From Cryptomeria japonica (taxonomy: Eukaryota > Streptophyta > Pinopsida > Cupressales > Cupressaceae), in NCBI RefSeq assembly GCF_030272615.1, contig NW_026729283.1, positions 1 through 64,000 of the forward strand: a stretch of 64,000 bases of DNA. Direction: 5' to 3'. How positions within the stretch are numbered: the stretch's first letter is position 1; each line of letters starts with the position of its first letter. Positions 26,227 through 38,374 of the stretch are shown here, piece after piece. Under the pieces are notes generated by a model. That model saw only the letters and a program-made list of their open reading frames with translations. It did no database searches and was not told where the DNA came from. The position numbers and the translations under genes were made by a program.

Positions 26227-28240
26227 TGTTGGCTTGATAATGATTGTAATGGATGACTTCATGTGTTGTCATTGATGTCACATGTATACACACACATATG
26301 TTCACATTGTCATCTTAGTTAAGACAACCTGGTATTACTCCTAAAGTCCCTTGTATTGCAAAACCGGTATATGTAGACAACTTGTATATGAAGGATTGGT
26401 ATGACATCAACTTGGAGATTTAGCGGAGATCATGTAAGAAGAAAATTGAGGAAAATCAGTTTGTGTGTTGAACGAGATTAACTCTTAACCGGTATCAATG
26501 TCCCAATCAGTATTTATTGATTGTGTGATGAGTTATCACCAGTCATGATGAGTTATCCTTAATCGACAAATTTGGTGGCAATCTGTGATGAGTTATGTTA
26601 GATTGTCCAAATACATTGCACCTAGGAAATTGTGATATGATTCCTAAGCTGACATGAAATCTAATGTCTATATAGCGATATTATGATGAACTATTTTTAT
26701 GATGCGAGATAGAAGTGTTAAGTTGTTGAAGGAATTTGAGAGTATGTCGGTGATGCAGTTTCGAGTGAGAATAAGAGGATCTATTCAAGCATGTTGTGCT
26801 ACTTATAGATCACACCACCTGTTGTTTTCTAATCACTACAATAGTTAAATCCCCTAACTGAGTAAGCTCTAACAAACTTCATTGTACAAATCCTCTTACA
26901 AGGCGATCCATTAGTTTGGATTTTGAAATCCTCTACCGAGGTTATTCCTAACAGGGTACAACTCCTAATAGAGCTTTGGGATCTTTAACAGGATTCACTC
27001 CTAGTAGAGCACTTTTGTAGACCTTAACCGGTCAGTTACCTAGGTAAAAGTACAAAGTTGTGTCACACTTTTATAAAGGAAATGGTCAATGCTGATTCAA
27101 ATTTTTAAAGTATATCAATAGAAATTCAAATATATGTTTTGATTTTTGAAATGATGTAAACTAATAAAATTCATATTCTTTTGTCTATTTTATGTTTGCA
27201 ATTTTAACTAAATTTTAAAAAAATATTTGAATGTAATTTTTTATAAAGTATACACTATAATTTAGTTGCTGATAAAATGCTGAAATTGAAGTTACATAAG
27301 CCACCACACTTTATTTAGGAAATTTTACTTTTTGTCCATCAATTTTTTTGTGTATATTGATAACTTGAAACTTTAGTGCATGGATATATTTTTAACTATT
27401 TTTTATAGATATATATTTTTCAATAAATTTGAAAATTTGCGTGTGCTGAAATATAACTCTTTCCAATTCCCACCAACTTTTTTTTTAATTATTTATCCAA
27501 ATTAGAAAATAATTATATCACCTTGACATAGATTCCTTTCTCTACTACATATTTTTTTCAAAATTTTTAAATAAATTAAAGTATTTTTCCTTGACAAGAT
27601 AATCAACCTTATATTTTAGTGTTGATGACCTACTTTCAATAAAAATAAATATTAAATATAAAAAAATAATTAAAATATTAAAAGATATATATTTTGGAAA
27701 ATTCACTTATAGATCTATTAAAGGGTATTTTTACATTTCAAAAAAAATATTATTTATAAGAGTAGGAGTTGTTGAAACATTGAGTTTTTTTTGTTTTTTT
27801 TTTAAGGGAAATTAGACCCAAAGTGGTATAAAATATACATTTAGTAGACACTTGCAATTGGAAAAGTTGTGGTCCATATATAACTTAGCTATAATGAATC
27901 TATACAGACCATATGTTTGACTAAAATTAACTTTTAGTTAGAATTACTTAAATTCACTTGTGCTGATAAGTTAGCCTGAAACGTAACACAACTTTGTGCT
28001 TTTACCCACCCATTACTGTAGATAGTTAACTTGTGAGTCTCATCTCGCTGTGGTTTTTCCTGGTTGGGTTTTCCACATATAAACACGTGTTATAGTGGAT
28101 GTTTTAATTGTTGTGGATTCTTTAATATCATTTTGGATTGCATGCATAGTGTTTGGTAAAATTGTTAAGTATCTCTATCGGTCTATGTTTCAAGTGGTAT
28201 TGTTTTTGCTGTCACTGATTCACCCTCCTTCTCAGTGCTT
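26227..28240 (+). repeat. LTR of the third copia element, interrupted by a DNA element
   Basis: Starts TGTTGGCTTG after the polypurine tract. Its right part (28010-28240) ends CACTGATTCACC...CTCAGTG, the plus-orientation counterpart of the G-rich edge of the LTRs at 1180 and 7427, so all belong to one superfamily. Subtracting the 968-bp insertion leaves about 1.05 kb, a normal length for the family. The last ~20 bp and the terminal CA are lost. Just beyond lies TATCAAAGC, which matches the core of the primer site. Confidence 0.7.
27041..28008. mobile_element. MITE-like element with 23-bp terminal inverted repeats
   Basis: The ends at 27041-27063 and 27986-28008 are inverted repeats matching at 21 of 23 positions. 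The left begins TAGGTAAAAGTACAAAG; the right, read inverted, begins TGGGTAAAAGCACAAAG. The 968-bp AT-rich interior has no open frame, so it is non-autonomous. It splits an LTR whose two halves are otherwise continuous with the family. The flanking 9-mers match at only 5 of 9 positions, so the target duplication is unproven and the superfamily (Mutator-like or hAT-like) is open. Confidence 0.65.
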
Positions 28241-28257
28241 TATAAGTCTATCAAAGC

Positions 28258-28650
28258 TCACCTTGTTTTGATGTGGAAGGTTTTACTAATTATGGATCCA
28301 CATATGCTGGTGATGGAGTTTCTTCTCAGTTGATTGGAATTATTAAAATACATGAATGGATTTGGATCACCTTTTATCATTACTTCATCTCCATTATAAG
28401 GGAATTCGATGCAATGATGATATGTTGATGGTACTACTCTCATTTCATGTATTCATGGATGTCCCAAAAGTATGTTGTATATGAGATCTAAATCAAGGAC
28501 CTGAAAAACTACATCCGTCATGACTGGCCCAATTATCAAAGGTAAGGTGACTATTCCCTTGGATGAGTGTTCTTTGTCATCATATGCTTTAATGGTGATC
28601 TTGTTCTTTGAATTAACAATTTGTTAATAATATCTCAATTGTTTAATAGT
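28258..28650 (-). pseudogene. Ty3/gypsy protease region (truncated)
   Basis: On the minus strand the frame of the gag upstream continues into a retropepsin-like block: VMTDVVFQVLDLDLIYNILL, then GHPWIHEMRVVPSTYHHC, matching the gypsy protease C-terminal motif (ILLGRPWIH). It ends at about 28258, where the copia LTR of the neighbouring element begins. RT, RNase H and integrase are missing. The protease would mature the polyprotein. Confidence 0.8.
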
Positions 28651-31200
28651 GTTCAATGTACAAATGTTTAGACATGCTCCTCCATCTATCAAAACTCATT
28701 TCATGTGGTTTTTATGGAGAAAGGCTTGGATGTAGAGAGGTACATTATGTGGCTGGCATATGGATACATCCTCGGCTTCTGTGAATGTAAGGAAATGCAG
28801 AGTGGAAAGGTATCCCACCATGGCTTGAAATTGGTCCATGTTCAGATCAATGGGTATAGAGGTTTCTCTCAATGCTTTGTAAGGAATGGCCTTATGTGAA
28901 GGGGATATACGCAAGAACTCAAGGACAGAAATGAGGATGGGTGTCTTCCCTAACTGATCTACAATGTCATACTCATTTTGGGTAGATGATGAGGTTGTGG
29001 TCTTGGGTGGAACACCTTGCAAGGTGTCTTTACCTTGATGGGTTGTGACATTAGATTCAAAGGTTTCGTCTTTAGAGGATGAGGAAGATGGTCCAATGCC
29101 TTTTAAAACAAGTTTACTCCTTTGGGTAGAACCTTCGGGAGTTTTGTCCTTTTTAATAGTGGTAGAAACATAATTTTCCACTGAAACGTGGTTAATAGTA
29201 GAATCATAATCATAGGACATCTTAGCATAGTTGGCTTGATTATCTGTTTTGGCTTTTCCTTTACCGTGTTTAGGGAATAGCTTCTTAAATATCGCATGTT
29301 CCTCATTGAAGGTATGACCATCAACTTCTATGTCACCCTTGTCAATAAGATCCTATATAACATCCTTCAATATATGACAATTGCCAGTTGTGTATCCTTT
29401 TCTCTTATGATACTCATAATACTTATCATCATTCTACCACATAGGTTTTACTTTTGGTTCATAAGATGGATTATCTGGTAGTGTTATGAGCTTATTTGCA
29501 ACCAATTTATTGAATGTTGTCTCAAGTGGCTCTCCAAATGAAGTGTATTTCCTTTAAGGCTTTGATGGCCTTTGAGTGTTCACTTGATTACTTGTATTAG
29601 ATGAACTTGCACCGGTGAAAGTTACTTTTGGTTTTACAACATTTTCATCTACTACCCCATCATTAACTGTGTTCTTATTCTTGTTCCAAAAGAGGGGTTT
29701 GTCTTTCCGATTTGATTCCTCTTTATTTTCTTTTAATATCTTAATGATGCCTTGTTCAATAAGGAATTTCTCTGTTGTCAATCCTTTTTCTATGACTTCC
29801 TTGAAGGTAGACAAACAATATTTTCTTAGTTCATATCCAATGTCCTTGTTAACGTTTTGAGTGAACATTTCTACCATTTGTTTTTGTGGGATATCACAAG
29901 AGCATCAACTAGCAAGACCTCTCCATAATTGTAAAAATGAAGAGAAAGACTTCCCATTTCTCTGTTTACAATTGCACAAGGTATTCACTGACACATCTAT
30001 TTCAATGTTGTATGAGAAGTGTTGTATAAAATATTCTGCTAAATCACTCCATGATTTGATTCCAAGTGGAAGTTGGGATAACCATTTCATAGCTTGTCCC
30101 CCTAAGCTTTGTGGGAACAATCGCATCAAGTATGTTTCTTATCTTTCTACCTCAATGCAAATTGTTGAAAATTCTCTTATGTATGCTTTAGGATCCCCTT
30201 TGCCTCTATACTTATCAATCTCTAGTGTCATAAAATGTGGAGGAAATGGAGGCTTTGGAATGCTTCTCTCAAATGGGTAAGGACATATGTTTTTCGTTGT
30301 GTACTATTGCTTTGGTGTATTCATGTCTGCCATTTGCTTTTACAAATCCTTAATTTGTTGTTGCAAGTCATTCTTGGGTGGTGTCTTTTCTCTTTGAGCT
30401 AGTCCCATGTCTGAGCCACCAGGTGGAGGAGAAGGGATATAGTGAATATATGGATGGTATTGATCATAGATGTGTTCATATGGAGGAGGAACATAGTTAT
30501 AGATTGCATATGGACCACTTGGTATGATATTGTAGTGAGGAGCACTAGGTCTAGGTTGATACATGTCATGACCATGAGGATAGGAGGTATCATAAGAGTG
30601 ATATTGATTATTATCCCCAAATATGACACAGGGTCTCCTCGTGTCATGATTTTGAATGTCCGCTTGGGTGTAATTGTATGCATTGGTATGATCTTGGGTA
30701 TCATCATGAGCATGTGTAGTGGTAGTTCTTCTCCATAGGAAAGGATGGCTGCAGGGTTGTCTATGAGAGTTCCTAGTAAAATTGGCACGAGAATAGGTAT
30801 TGGGAACTTCTGGTTTTTGAAATAAGGATGAAGGTGACTCGGGCACGAAACGGGCTCTCCTATTACCACCATTATGTCCTCTAGGATTTTCATTTGTTTG
30901 GTTTCCTTGATTGGGGTAATCTTTTATGATTTATGACACATCAAAATCATGAGGTAGTTTCATCCCACTTTGTGCCATGTCTTGAAAGTAGTGTTGTCTA
31001 TCTCTTCTCATGATTTCTTCAACCAATCTTTTGAACCTTGGATCTATGATATTCTCTTCAATGCCTATAGAAGTGAGATGCATTTTCATTATCATTGGTG
31101 TTCTCATTACCATTTTCTGGCATATTACTGTGATTGTCAAATGGGTTGTAAAATTCGTCTCCATCAAACTTCTAGGTACTCATGTTGAGAGATCTTAGAG
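28651..31200 (-). pseudogene. Ty3/gypsy gag (decayed)
   Basis: Minus strand. The open pieces 30931-31167, 30340-30846, 29905-30129, 29554-29877, 28696-29220 and the protease piece are all in one frame, separated only by stop codons. The retrotransposon gag domain is at 29905-30129 (MMRLFPQSLGGQAMKWLSQL, ending SFSSFLQLWRGLAS). Upstream is a Pro/Tyr/His-rich stretch (HYNIIPSGPYAIYNYVPPPY). Downstream are a charged region and the link to protease. Gag forms the particle. Preservation of one frame over 2.9 kb shows decay by substitution, not indels. Confidence 0.85.
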
Positions 31201-32412
31201 CTTCTTCAACTTCTCTTCTACACCTTTGGGAATGGGTTTCAACCATGAACTTGACCTTGGCTAAAATGAAAGATGGAAGGAAATGTGAATACTATGGAAC
31301 ACCAAGAAAGGATATGAGATGGAAAGAATCTAGGGTAGTCTTGCAAAGTCCAAAACTGTAGGTTCAAGATATGCGTGATCTAAAATAACGTGTGGCTTCC
31401 AAAGAGATGATAGATCTCTTGATGAGGTATGTTGACCTTGACTAAAGATGACCAAATGGGACCCTAAGATGATAGATCCGATGCAACCCCTTAGTGATGT
31501 GCTATAGCAAGTTTGCAAGATATGATGAGGACAACAAAGCAACCTTTTGACTCAATTTTGGAAGATATGTATGAGGGATTGCAAATGAAGGAAAATGATG
31601 GAAAAATATGTGACCAAGACTAGTTGATTGAAAATAATGAAGCCCTATAGGAAATGCATTAGAAGCTCTTTTAATCTCAAAACTTAAGTTATTTTTCTCT
31701 TGACAAATATTTTGCAATTTCTTCATTCTAAACACAAACGTAGTTTAAGTAAACCCAGACGTGATTTCTGATCATAGATGTAGTTATAGTGAACTTTGAT
31801 GTAGTTTCTGATAATAGTGATAGTTTTGAGCTTTAAAATCATAGACATAATTCTGCCATGCGTAGACGTGCTTTCCTAGCAGAGACGTGGCTTATGATAA
31901 CCCAGACACGGTTTCTTGAAACGTTGACACTTTTCTGATATAATGTTACAATATAATTCTCTAATACCCTGACGTGATTCTGCTCTTCACAGACATGTAT
32001 TTCCAACACAAACGCGATTTAAGCTAACACAAACATGATTCTAAAAATGGTTTGTAATTTTATCCAATTGTGAAGTTGTTGAATGTGACCAAATCTCAAT
32101 GTTTTGACTTTTAGTGACAACAAAACACATAAAACAATGAAGACACAATGTTTGAAGGTGTTTGTGTGATTTGAAATAAAAACATGCAAGCACAAATCCT
32201 AAGGCTGGCTAGACAATAGTTGTTTGATCTCACTTGGTTTCCCAACTACGCTTATTCAAAGTAGATACTTAGATGTTTGACGACATTGGTTCCACTCCAT
32301 GACACTCACTTTTTTGCGACAACCAAGAACAAGTCCCCATGAAAACTCCCCAAGGTGAACTTTGTATCTCTACTAAGAGTTGTAAGAATGTGAGACGACA
32401 TTAGAGGTCTGA
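31201..32412 (-). other. Gypsy 5' leader
   Basis: Non-coding stretch between the gag start and the primer site of the minus-strand gypsy element. Short open frames here (31330-31735) are not protein-like. Around 31740-32040 the motif AGACGTG(A/G) recurs irregularly. Confidence 0.5.
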
Positions 32413-32424
32413 CCTCTTATACCA
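32413..32424 (-). other. Gypsy primer binding site, initiator-Met-like
   Basis: On the minus strand this reads TGGTATAAGAGG, close to the initiator-Met complement TGGTATCAGAGC, at the inner edge of the LTR ending near 32425. Confidence 0.6.
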
Positions 32425-34410
32425 ACAACTAGAAGGTTTTTGGCTTCTAAAACAAAGGGTTTTTAGTAAGGGCATCTGTTCAAATGACCATAATCAACAC
32501 GTGTTACACTTCATTAATGAAGGCCTCTCAGTTTTGCAAAGGTTACGCTCCACAAGGTTTTACATGTCACGTGGATAGTGAGAGAGTCATAATGATGTTA
32601 TAGCAGCATGTAACACTTGGTTCTCGCAACTTTTGACACAAACATTTTTATTTATAGTGGTTTACAAGAGCTTGGCTTTAGCCTGTTACCACTTGGGTCA
32701 TTCCCTCTTACTTGGCCTTATGAGCTACTCAGGAGGAAGGCCCTCCTACCTAAATAGAAGATGATAACAATTTCTCTTACACCCAAGGTCCAATGGAAGG
32801 TGAGGGGAGAGGATACTTTTATTATGAACTCTAGGGTTATAAACATAAAATGTGAAAAGAGCACCAAACACTTCAAACATGTTCTTTAACCCCAAATGAA
32901 AAAGAGATGTGACCCTAATTAGACTAAAAATCTAAAGAAACACACCTAGATTACCCCCTGCAACAAATGATTAGTAGTTTTGATAGATTACCCCCACCTA
33001 CAAACACACTAGTTAGGCAAATTTTTAAAAATTCAAATCCAAATGTGAAAGGGGCGCCTTCAACAACATGATATTTTCTTTTTTCCAAAAAAACTGCACC
33101 ACTTCGTTAGTCTAATGCAAAGGGTTAGGGCAAAACTAAATCTGAAAAAACCTAAAAAAAAAGAAAAAGATGCCAAAAACTAAAAAAAAGTTGCAATTAT
33201 ACCGAAGGTAGATAGGATTTCTGAACTCAAACGTAGAAAGGTGAAACACAAATGGAAAATTATAGATCTGGAACTTGCTAAACAGACAAACAACAAAAAT
33301 GCAAAAACAACCGACAAAGACACGATTTCTGGGCGAAAAAGAAGAAATATGAATCACAAACGTGATTTTCAGAAATCTAGACTTGGAGTCCAACAGAAAT
33401 TATGTAAACATGAAAATATACCACATAGAAACAATTTAAGGTCACATATGCAAAAATATAATGCACGGATGTTGTTTCAGGATTTGGAACTCGCAAAACT
33501 GACAAAAAATAGAAATGCGAAAAAAGAAAGCACAGATACGAAATCAGAATGCAGACATAGAAAAACAAGTCGCAGACGTGAAAAAACTTAGAATTGTCGC
33601 AAATCCGACCAACAACTTTACAAAAAAGCTAGATCTGCAAACCAAATGTTAGAATTAAAAGGGACAAGAGTCCCATCAGACATGCCAAAATGTATACAGT
33701 GAATTTTTTTGATGAAAACCTATTGTAAAACCACAAAGATCCAACCATAAATAAAACTCGTTATACAACCAAACATTCACCATACGCCAATGAAGATACC
33801 TAAGATCCTGCAAATTTATAAAACAAACAATATTGCCATTAACATGTCAAGTAGGGTTTCAATCTCCATTGATCTTGTTTAATATGTTTGCTCTCAGATT
33901 TTATATGTGCACAGGAGCTCAACAAAGAAAGATTTTGGCTGAACACGCTTGATCCCAAGAAAACTTAATTGCATAAGATTGATTGACTGGTTTTGTGATT
34001 AGGATTGATAATGAAGGAAGCATTCTCTTATATAGAAAACACTTTAGGAAATGGAGGGATAAGATTAAGAGGTGCAAAGATAAATGGTCAGCTAGGATTA
34101 AAGGGTAGGAAGAGGAAATAATTAAATGATGAGAGGGTAGGTGGTATAGGAATTAAGAGATGAATGACATGTGTCATGGATAGAAGAGGCTAATGAATTA
34201 ATTAAATAAATAAAGATCTAGTTAATTAATAGAAGTGTGGTCAATTAAATAAATTAAAGTATTTATTTCAATTAGAAAAAGGGCTAGAAGAGGCTAAATT
34301 AATTAATTAAGTAAATAATGATTTATTTAATTAATAGAGGACTTAGGATAAAACAATTAAATAAATTAAAATATTTATTTAATTAAGCAGAACAATTTTA
34401 GGTGTCTACA
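32425..34410 (-). repeat. 5' LTR of the gypsy element (inner edge approximate)
   Basis: On the minus strand it begins TGTAGACACCTAAAATTG at 34410, a typical LTR start, and runs about 2 kb to the primer site. The outer 300 bp are TAATTAA/TTAATTT-rich. Open frames at 33136-33591 overlap on both strands and are low complexity. The 3' LTR is absent because the element is truncated at 28258, so ends cannot be confirmed by comparison. Confidence 0.6.
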
Positions 34411-35807
34411 TGGAGTATATTGGGATTCAATTAAATTACCTTTTTCATAAATTCTTTAAACAATTTAGAGGTTAACAAAAGTTTACTTTCAACAAAAGGA
34501 ATTAACTAAAAATGATTTTATAATCTTGGCCTTTTTTTTTTCTAACAATAGTCAAATAAGAAACACTGTCTAAGAAAACTAAAAGTTTTTTAAAATCACT
34601 TAATTCTAGGTTCTACATTTTTTTGTATGTTAAACATATTATCAAGATCAAAATTCTAATAGCATTCCTATAACATTTTTAATAATTTGATTGACTATCT
34701 AACAATTGATCATCTGTTTAGATTTAGGCTCAAAGATCATCTAATAGTTCATCTTACTTAATCAAGCTTATCAATCCCCATTGGCTTTTCTTTTGCATCT
34801 TGTGGCTAAGCCACTTCATTACTAACAATCCTTCATAATGACATTTATGTAAGAGTATTTTTTATTACAAGTGTCCAATTTTAAAACGCACTTCTATTGA
34901 AAATAGACAAAACTTCAATATTGTTGGAATCCACAATGTGAATGAGATCTATTTGAAACAGAAATCTACCCACACACTTTTAACAATCTTCTTCAACACC
35001 ACAATGCTTTCACTAATGAAATTCTATTTTTATATCATAGAAGAAATTAAAAAATAATATTTATATTTTTAATAATATTCCAACAAATATATTTCTAGCA
35101 AAGATTACCACAAACATATAATAAAAAGAAACTTTATACTACAAAAATAATATATGAAAGATAATATATAAAACTAATTTACATAAAAAACATGAAACAC
35201 CATTTACAATTTTATACAATAGCACAACTCTCAACTTTAAGTCGACATTGCTTTCTTTCTTCTACATATATACACAACCCAAACCTCAAATTATATCTTA
35301 AATATTTTTCTTAATATTTGATTTATTGTGAACTGTACAAATTTATGAAAAGTTCTATTACACCACACTCTAGACAATGTTAGTTTTCATAATTCGTGGG
35401 TTGAAAATAGAGAGTTGGACATTTTGATTGACCTACTTGAAGTTATATATGATGATAGACTAGACACATTCAATGCGGACATGAATAGTTCACTTCCAAA
35501 AGAAGAATTATGTGACCAACATCTATCTAAAAATCACAATGTCTTATGATAATTTTTTATTTATTTATTAATTAAATTAAAAATCAAAATAAAACTGCTT
35601 TTGATTTTCAATTAAATTAATAAATAAAAAAATATAATCAAAGATACATTGATCTCTCAATAGACAATGATAACCAGGTTTGACCGACTTTAATACATCA
35701 CATGAGGACGAATAGAGTGATAGTATACCGTTAAGGGCAAATCCAAAGGAACATATGGCAATTCTAGAAAACTTTAACAACGTTATTGTTCACTAAGTTT
35801 AAAGATT
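34411..35807. other. 3' flank of the lectin kinase locus
   Basis: AT-rich with no gene. The first ~90 bp (to about 34505) is recognisably similar to 44740-44845, in the same orientation relative to the kinase, and marks the left edge of the duplicated segment. The remaining ~1.3 kb has no counterpart in the second copy. Confidence 0.6.
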
Positions 35808-37928
35808 TTAGAGATACTGAAGTCCTGTGCTAGACAATATGACTGAGCCACTTGATGCCGTATATGGCGATAAAACTGACGCATTCAGCGACGACAACAT
35901 TTCATTCAAAAGGGACGACTGGAGTGCGGATGACGTCACATCAAGACGAAGAGGCTGATTATTGTACACAGCAACCGGCAAATCCAGAGGAACATATGGC
36001 AATTCTACTTCACTTTTCAGTATCTTTATCACCTCTCTCATTGTAGGTCTTGACATGGGGTTTGGATGAGAACACAGCAGCCCCACCAACATCAGCAGGT
36101 CCATTTCCTCAGAATTGCAATTGCCTCTAAGTTTTCCATCCACCGCATCTGAAAGCTTTCCCTGTCCATACAGATCCCAAACCCATTCTACCAATCTGCA
36201 ATTATGTTCAAGAAGTGTGCTATCAAAGGGCCGCCTTCCGCAGGCAATTTCCAGTGTAACCGCCCCAAAGCTGTACACATCCGCCTCTGGACCTGTCTTC
36301 CCCGTTATGACGCACTCAGGGGCTAAATACCCCAGCGTACCCGCCACCACGGTCGTATGGGAGACCACCTGGTCACGCTCTACCACTCTTGCCAAACCAA
36401 AATCCCCCAGCTTGGCGTTAAAATTGGAATCCAACATTACGTTGCTTGCCTTCACGTCTCTGTGAATAACACGCTGATCCCATTCTTCGTGCAGATAAAC
36501 AAGAGCTGATGCTATATCACAGGCAATACTATACCTTCGATCCCAATCCAGAGTATCCTCCTCCTCTCCATATATATATTTATCCAGACTCCCCTTCGGC
36601 AGGTATTCGTAGACCAGTAGTAACTCTCCCTTTTGATGGCACCATCCTAAAAGCTGCACAAGGTTACGGTGTCTGAGTTTACTGATTATGGTAACCTCCG
36701 AGACGTACTCCTTTCTTCCTTGCTTGGAGCCTTGGGATATTCTCTTTACAGCCACCATCTCTCCCGTGCCGGGTAGGATGCCTTTGTAGACGCTACCGAA
36801 ACCGCCTTGCCCAAGCTTTTCATCTTCGCTGAAGTTTCTTGTCGCAGCACTGAGCTCGGCGTAGGAGAATCTTCGGGGCCCCTGAGAAAACCATTCGTCC
36901 AACTCCGTATCGCTTTCTTCAACTTCGTCACTCCGGCGAATGCTCTCTCTGACCTTCCACCGCCAGCCAAGGAACATCAAAAAACACAAAGCCACAACGC
37001 TACAGAACACCGATATTAGATTAACTTTGACAGGATTGCTGTTGTTCTTTTCGTGTGCAGGATTTCCTATGGAAGGGTTATTTGGAAGAGCAGCAGCTGA
37101 GATACCCCACGAATACTCACAAGAAAAATTCCAAGATATTACAGTATGTCTCTCTATTGCATTTCCGGTGGAAGCCGAGAGGCCAACCTTGATGTTTGGT
37201 GGGAGATTGTTGCGCAGATCTATATCATAAGATAAGATTGGGATTGAAGGTTTAGAAACACTAGCGCTATTGGGATTACAGAGGATAAACACTTGCAGCC
37301 TCTTTGCTTCCCCATCATAATCCACCCACGCGTGCCATAGCTTTCCATTCTTGAGATTTTCATCACACGGACCGGAGTATATATAACCCACCCTTTCAGG
37401 CGAAAAGTTTACCTGGGAAAGAACACCATTGACGTCAATTCCAACATGGTTGTCATCAGGATCCCATGGATTTTTGTAAGTGTCAAATTCCACGGCAAAC
37501 ACTGGACTGAATGATTCACTGGAGTCTGTCGTATTAAACAAGCCAAACCCTCCGCCAGAAGTGTTCAAGGCCTGTTCCAAGTCAAGAGGCGCCAAGAAGA
37601 AAGCAACTCCGTCTCCGAAAGCGCTTTGACTATTATTGCCCGTCCCGATACTGAATTGAAAGTGGGTAGAGAAATTCGCCAGAGCTCGAGAGGAGTTGTC
37701 CCAAAGTGGAACCGATTTATTGTAAGCTGCCCAGCCTACGCTATAGGATAGGTTCTTGGTCAGTTGAATGACCTTGTCTCCTTCAAAATAGGCATCAGTT
37801 TCAAGCATAAAATTCAAGGTGGGAGGGAATGCAAAGCTAAGATTTCCTGCATGTGACATAAAAAAGAAAGAAGCAGCAACACAGGAAAAGAAGAGGAGGG
37901 AAGAAGGAGCATGACAGAGCTCGGCCAT
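35808..37928 (-). CDS. L-type lectin receptor-like serine/threonine kinase
   Basis: Intact, intronless, 706 aa from the Met codon at 37926-37928. The frame is open 39 codons further, but this Met starts a clear signal peptide (SSLLFFSCVAASFFF), and the start is conserved as MTELCHTP in the decayed duplicate. Legume-lectin domain at ~30-270 with the metal/sugar-loop residues VEFDTYKN and DDNHVGIDVN. Transmembrane segment at ~302-322 (SVFCSVVALCFLMFLGW). Kinase at ~366-640: G-loop LGQGGFGSVY (372-381), Lys395 in VAVK, HRDVKASN (489-496, an RD kinase), DFG (509-511), APE (536-538). Serine-rich tail. By family it sits in the plasma membrane and signals in defence or development; the ligand is unknown. 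It is the only intact gene here. Confidence 0.95.
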   Translation of the reverse strand: MAELCHAPSSLLFFSCVAASFFFMSHAGNLSFAFPPTLNFMLETDAYFEGDKVIQLTKNLSYSVGWAAYNKSVPLWDNSSRALANFSTHFQFSIGTGNNSQSAFGDGVAFFLAPLDLEQALNTSGGGFGLFNTTDSSESFSPVFAVEFDTYKNPWDPDDNHVGIDVNGVLSQVNFSPERVGYIYSGPCDENLKNGKLWHAWVDYDGEAKRLQVFILCNPNSASVSKPSIPILSYDIDLRNNLPPNIKVGLSASTGNAIERHTVISWNFSCEYSWGISAAALPNNPSIGNPAHEKNNSNPVKVNLISVFCSVVALCFLMFLGWRWKVRESIRRSDEVEESDTELDEWFSQGPRRFSYAELSAATRNFSEDEKLGQGGFGSVYKGILPGTGEMVAVKRISQGSKQGRKEYVSEVTIISKLRHRNLVQLLGWCHQKGELLLVYEYLPKGSLDKYIYGEEEDTLDWDRRYSIACDIASALVYLHEEWDQRVIHRDVKASNVMLDSNFNAKLGDFGLARVVERDQVVSHTTVVAGTLGYLAPECVITGKTGPEADVYSFGAVTLEIACGRRPFDSTLLEHNCRLVEWVWDLYGQGKLSDAVDGKLRGNCNSEEMDLLMLVGLLCSHPNPMSRPTMREVIKILKSEVELPYVPLDLPVAVYNNQPLRLDVTSSALQSSLLNEMLSSLNASVLSPYTASSGSVILSSTGLQYL

Positions 37929-38150
37929 TCTATTGATTGAGGGGTGTTGGTGGGCACGCAGAATAGTTTTGGATGCCACAGACTGTATCTCATATATTGA
38001 ATCGGTCAGGCAGTTCCGGCGGATTCGATGGGGACATACGACCAAAACAAATAAGATTGTTGACTGACTACCAATTGGTTTTCGCCGACGAGCAATTCAG
38101 TTTTCTAATGATTGAGCTCACTGCTTATCGCATTCCACTTTAACACTTTC

Positions 38151-38158
38151 TTTTTATA
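38151..38158 (-). promoter_or_regulatory. Candidate TATA box of the lectin kinase
   Basis: TATAAAAA on the minus strand, about 225 bp before the start codon. The region is conserved in the duplicate at 45211-45220, where it reads ATAAAAAT. Next to it, GCCATGTGGC (38163-38172) corresponds to a perfect G-box, GCCACGTGGC, in the duplicate. No transcript evidence is available. Confidence 0.4.
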
Positions 38159-38374
38159 TGATGCCATGTGGCCGTAATCTGCTTGGAAGGAATGGGATGA
38201 GGTATATTTCTTTTTCAAAAATTATGTATATTCATTAGTAAGTATTATACAAGTTTGAAAAAAGGACCTTGATTTGGATAAAACAAGAGGGGAAAAAAAG
38301 TGCTCATGGATCTGGATATTGCAATTTGACTAAAGTTAAAAAATAAAAGAAAAGTCGTATTACCTGTGTGTGGG

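Noticed and set aside
27032-28017. 9-bp Mutator-type target duplication around the inverted-repeat element
   Set aside because: TCAGTTACC and CCCATTACT agree at only 5 of 9 positions, too weak to assert.
30340-30846. Pro/Tyr/His-rich frame as a host structural protein
   Set aside because: It is in the same frame as the gypsy gag domain downstream and lies between the leader and gag, so it is part of the retroelement.
36115-37230. Plus-strand and alternative minus-strand frames over the kinase gene (36115-36465, 36746-36970, 36940-37230)
   Set aside because: They are shadows of the intact, motif-bearing minus-strand coding sequence.
37929-38045. Longer lectin kinase start 39 codons upstream
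   Set aside because: The added residues precede the signal peptide and are not hydrophobic, whereas the downstream Met and signal peptide are conserved in the duplicate.
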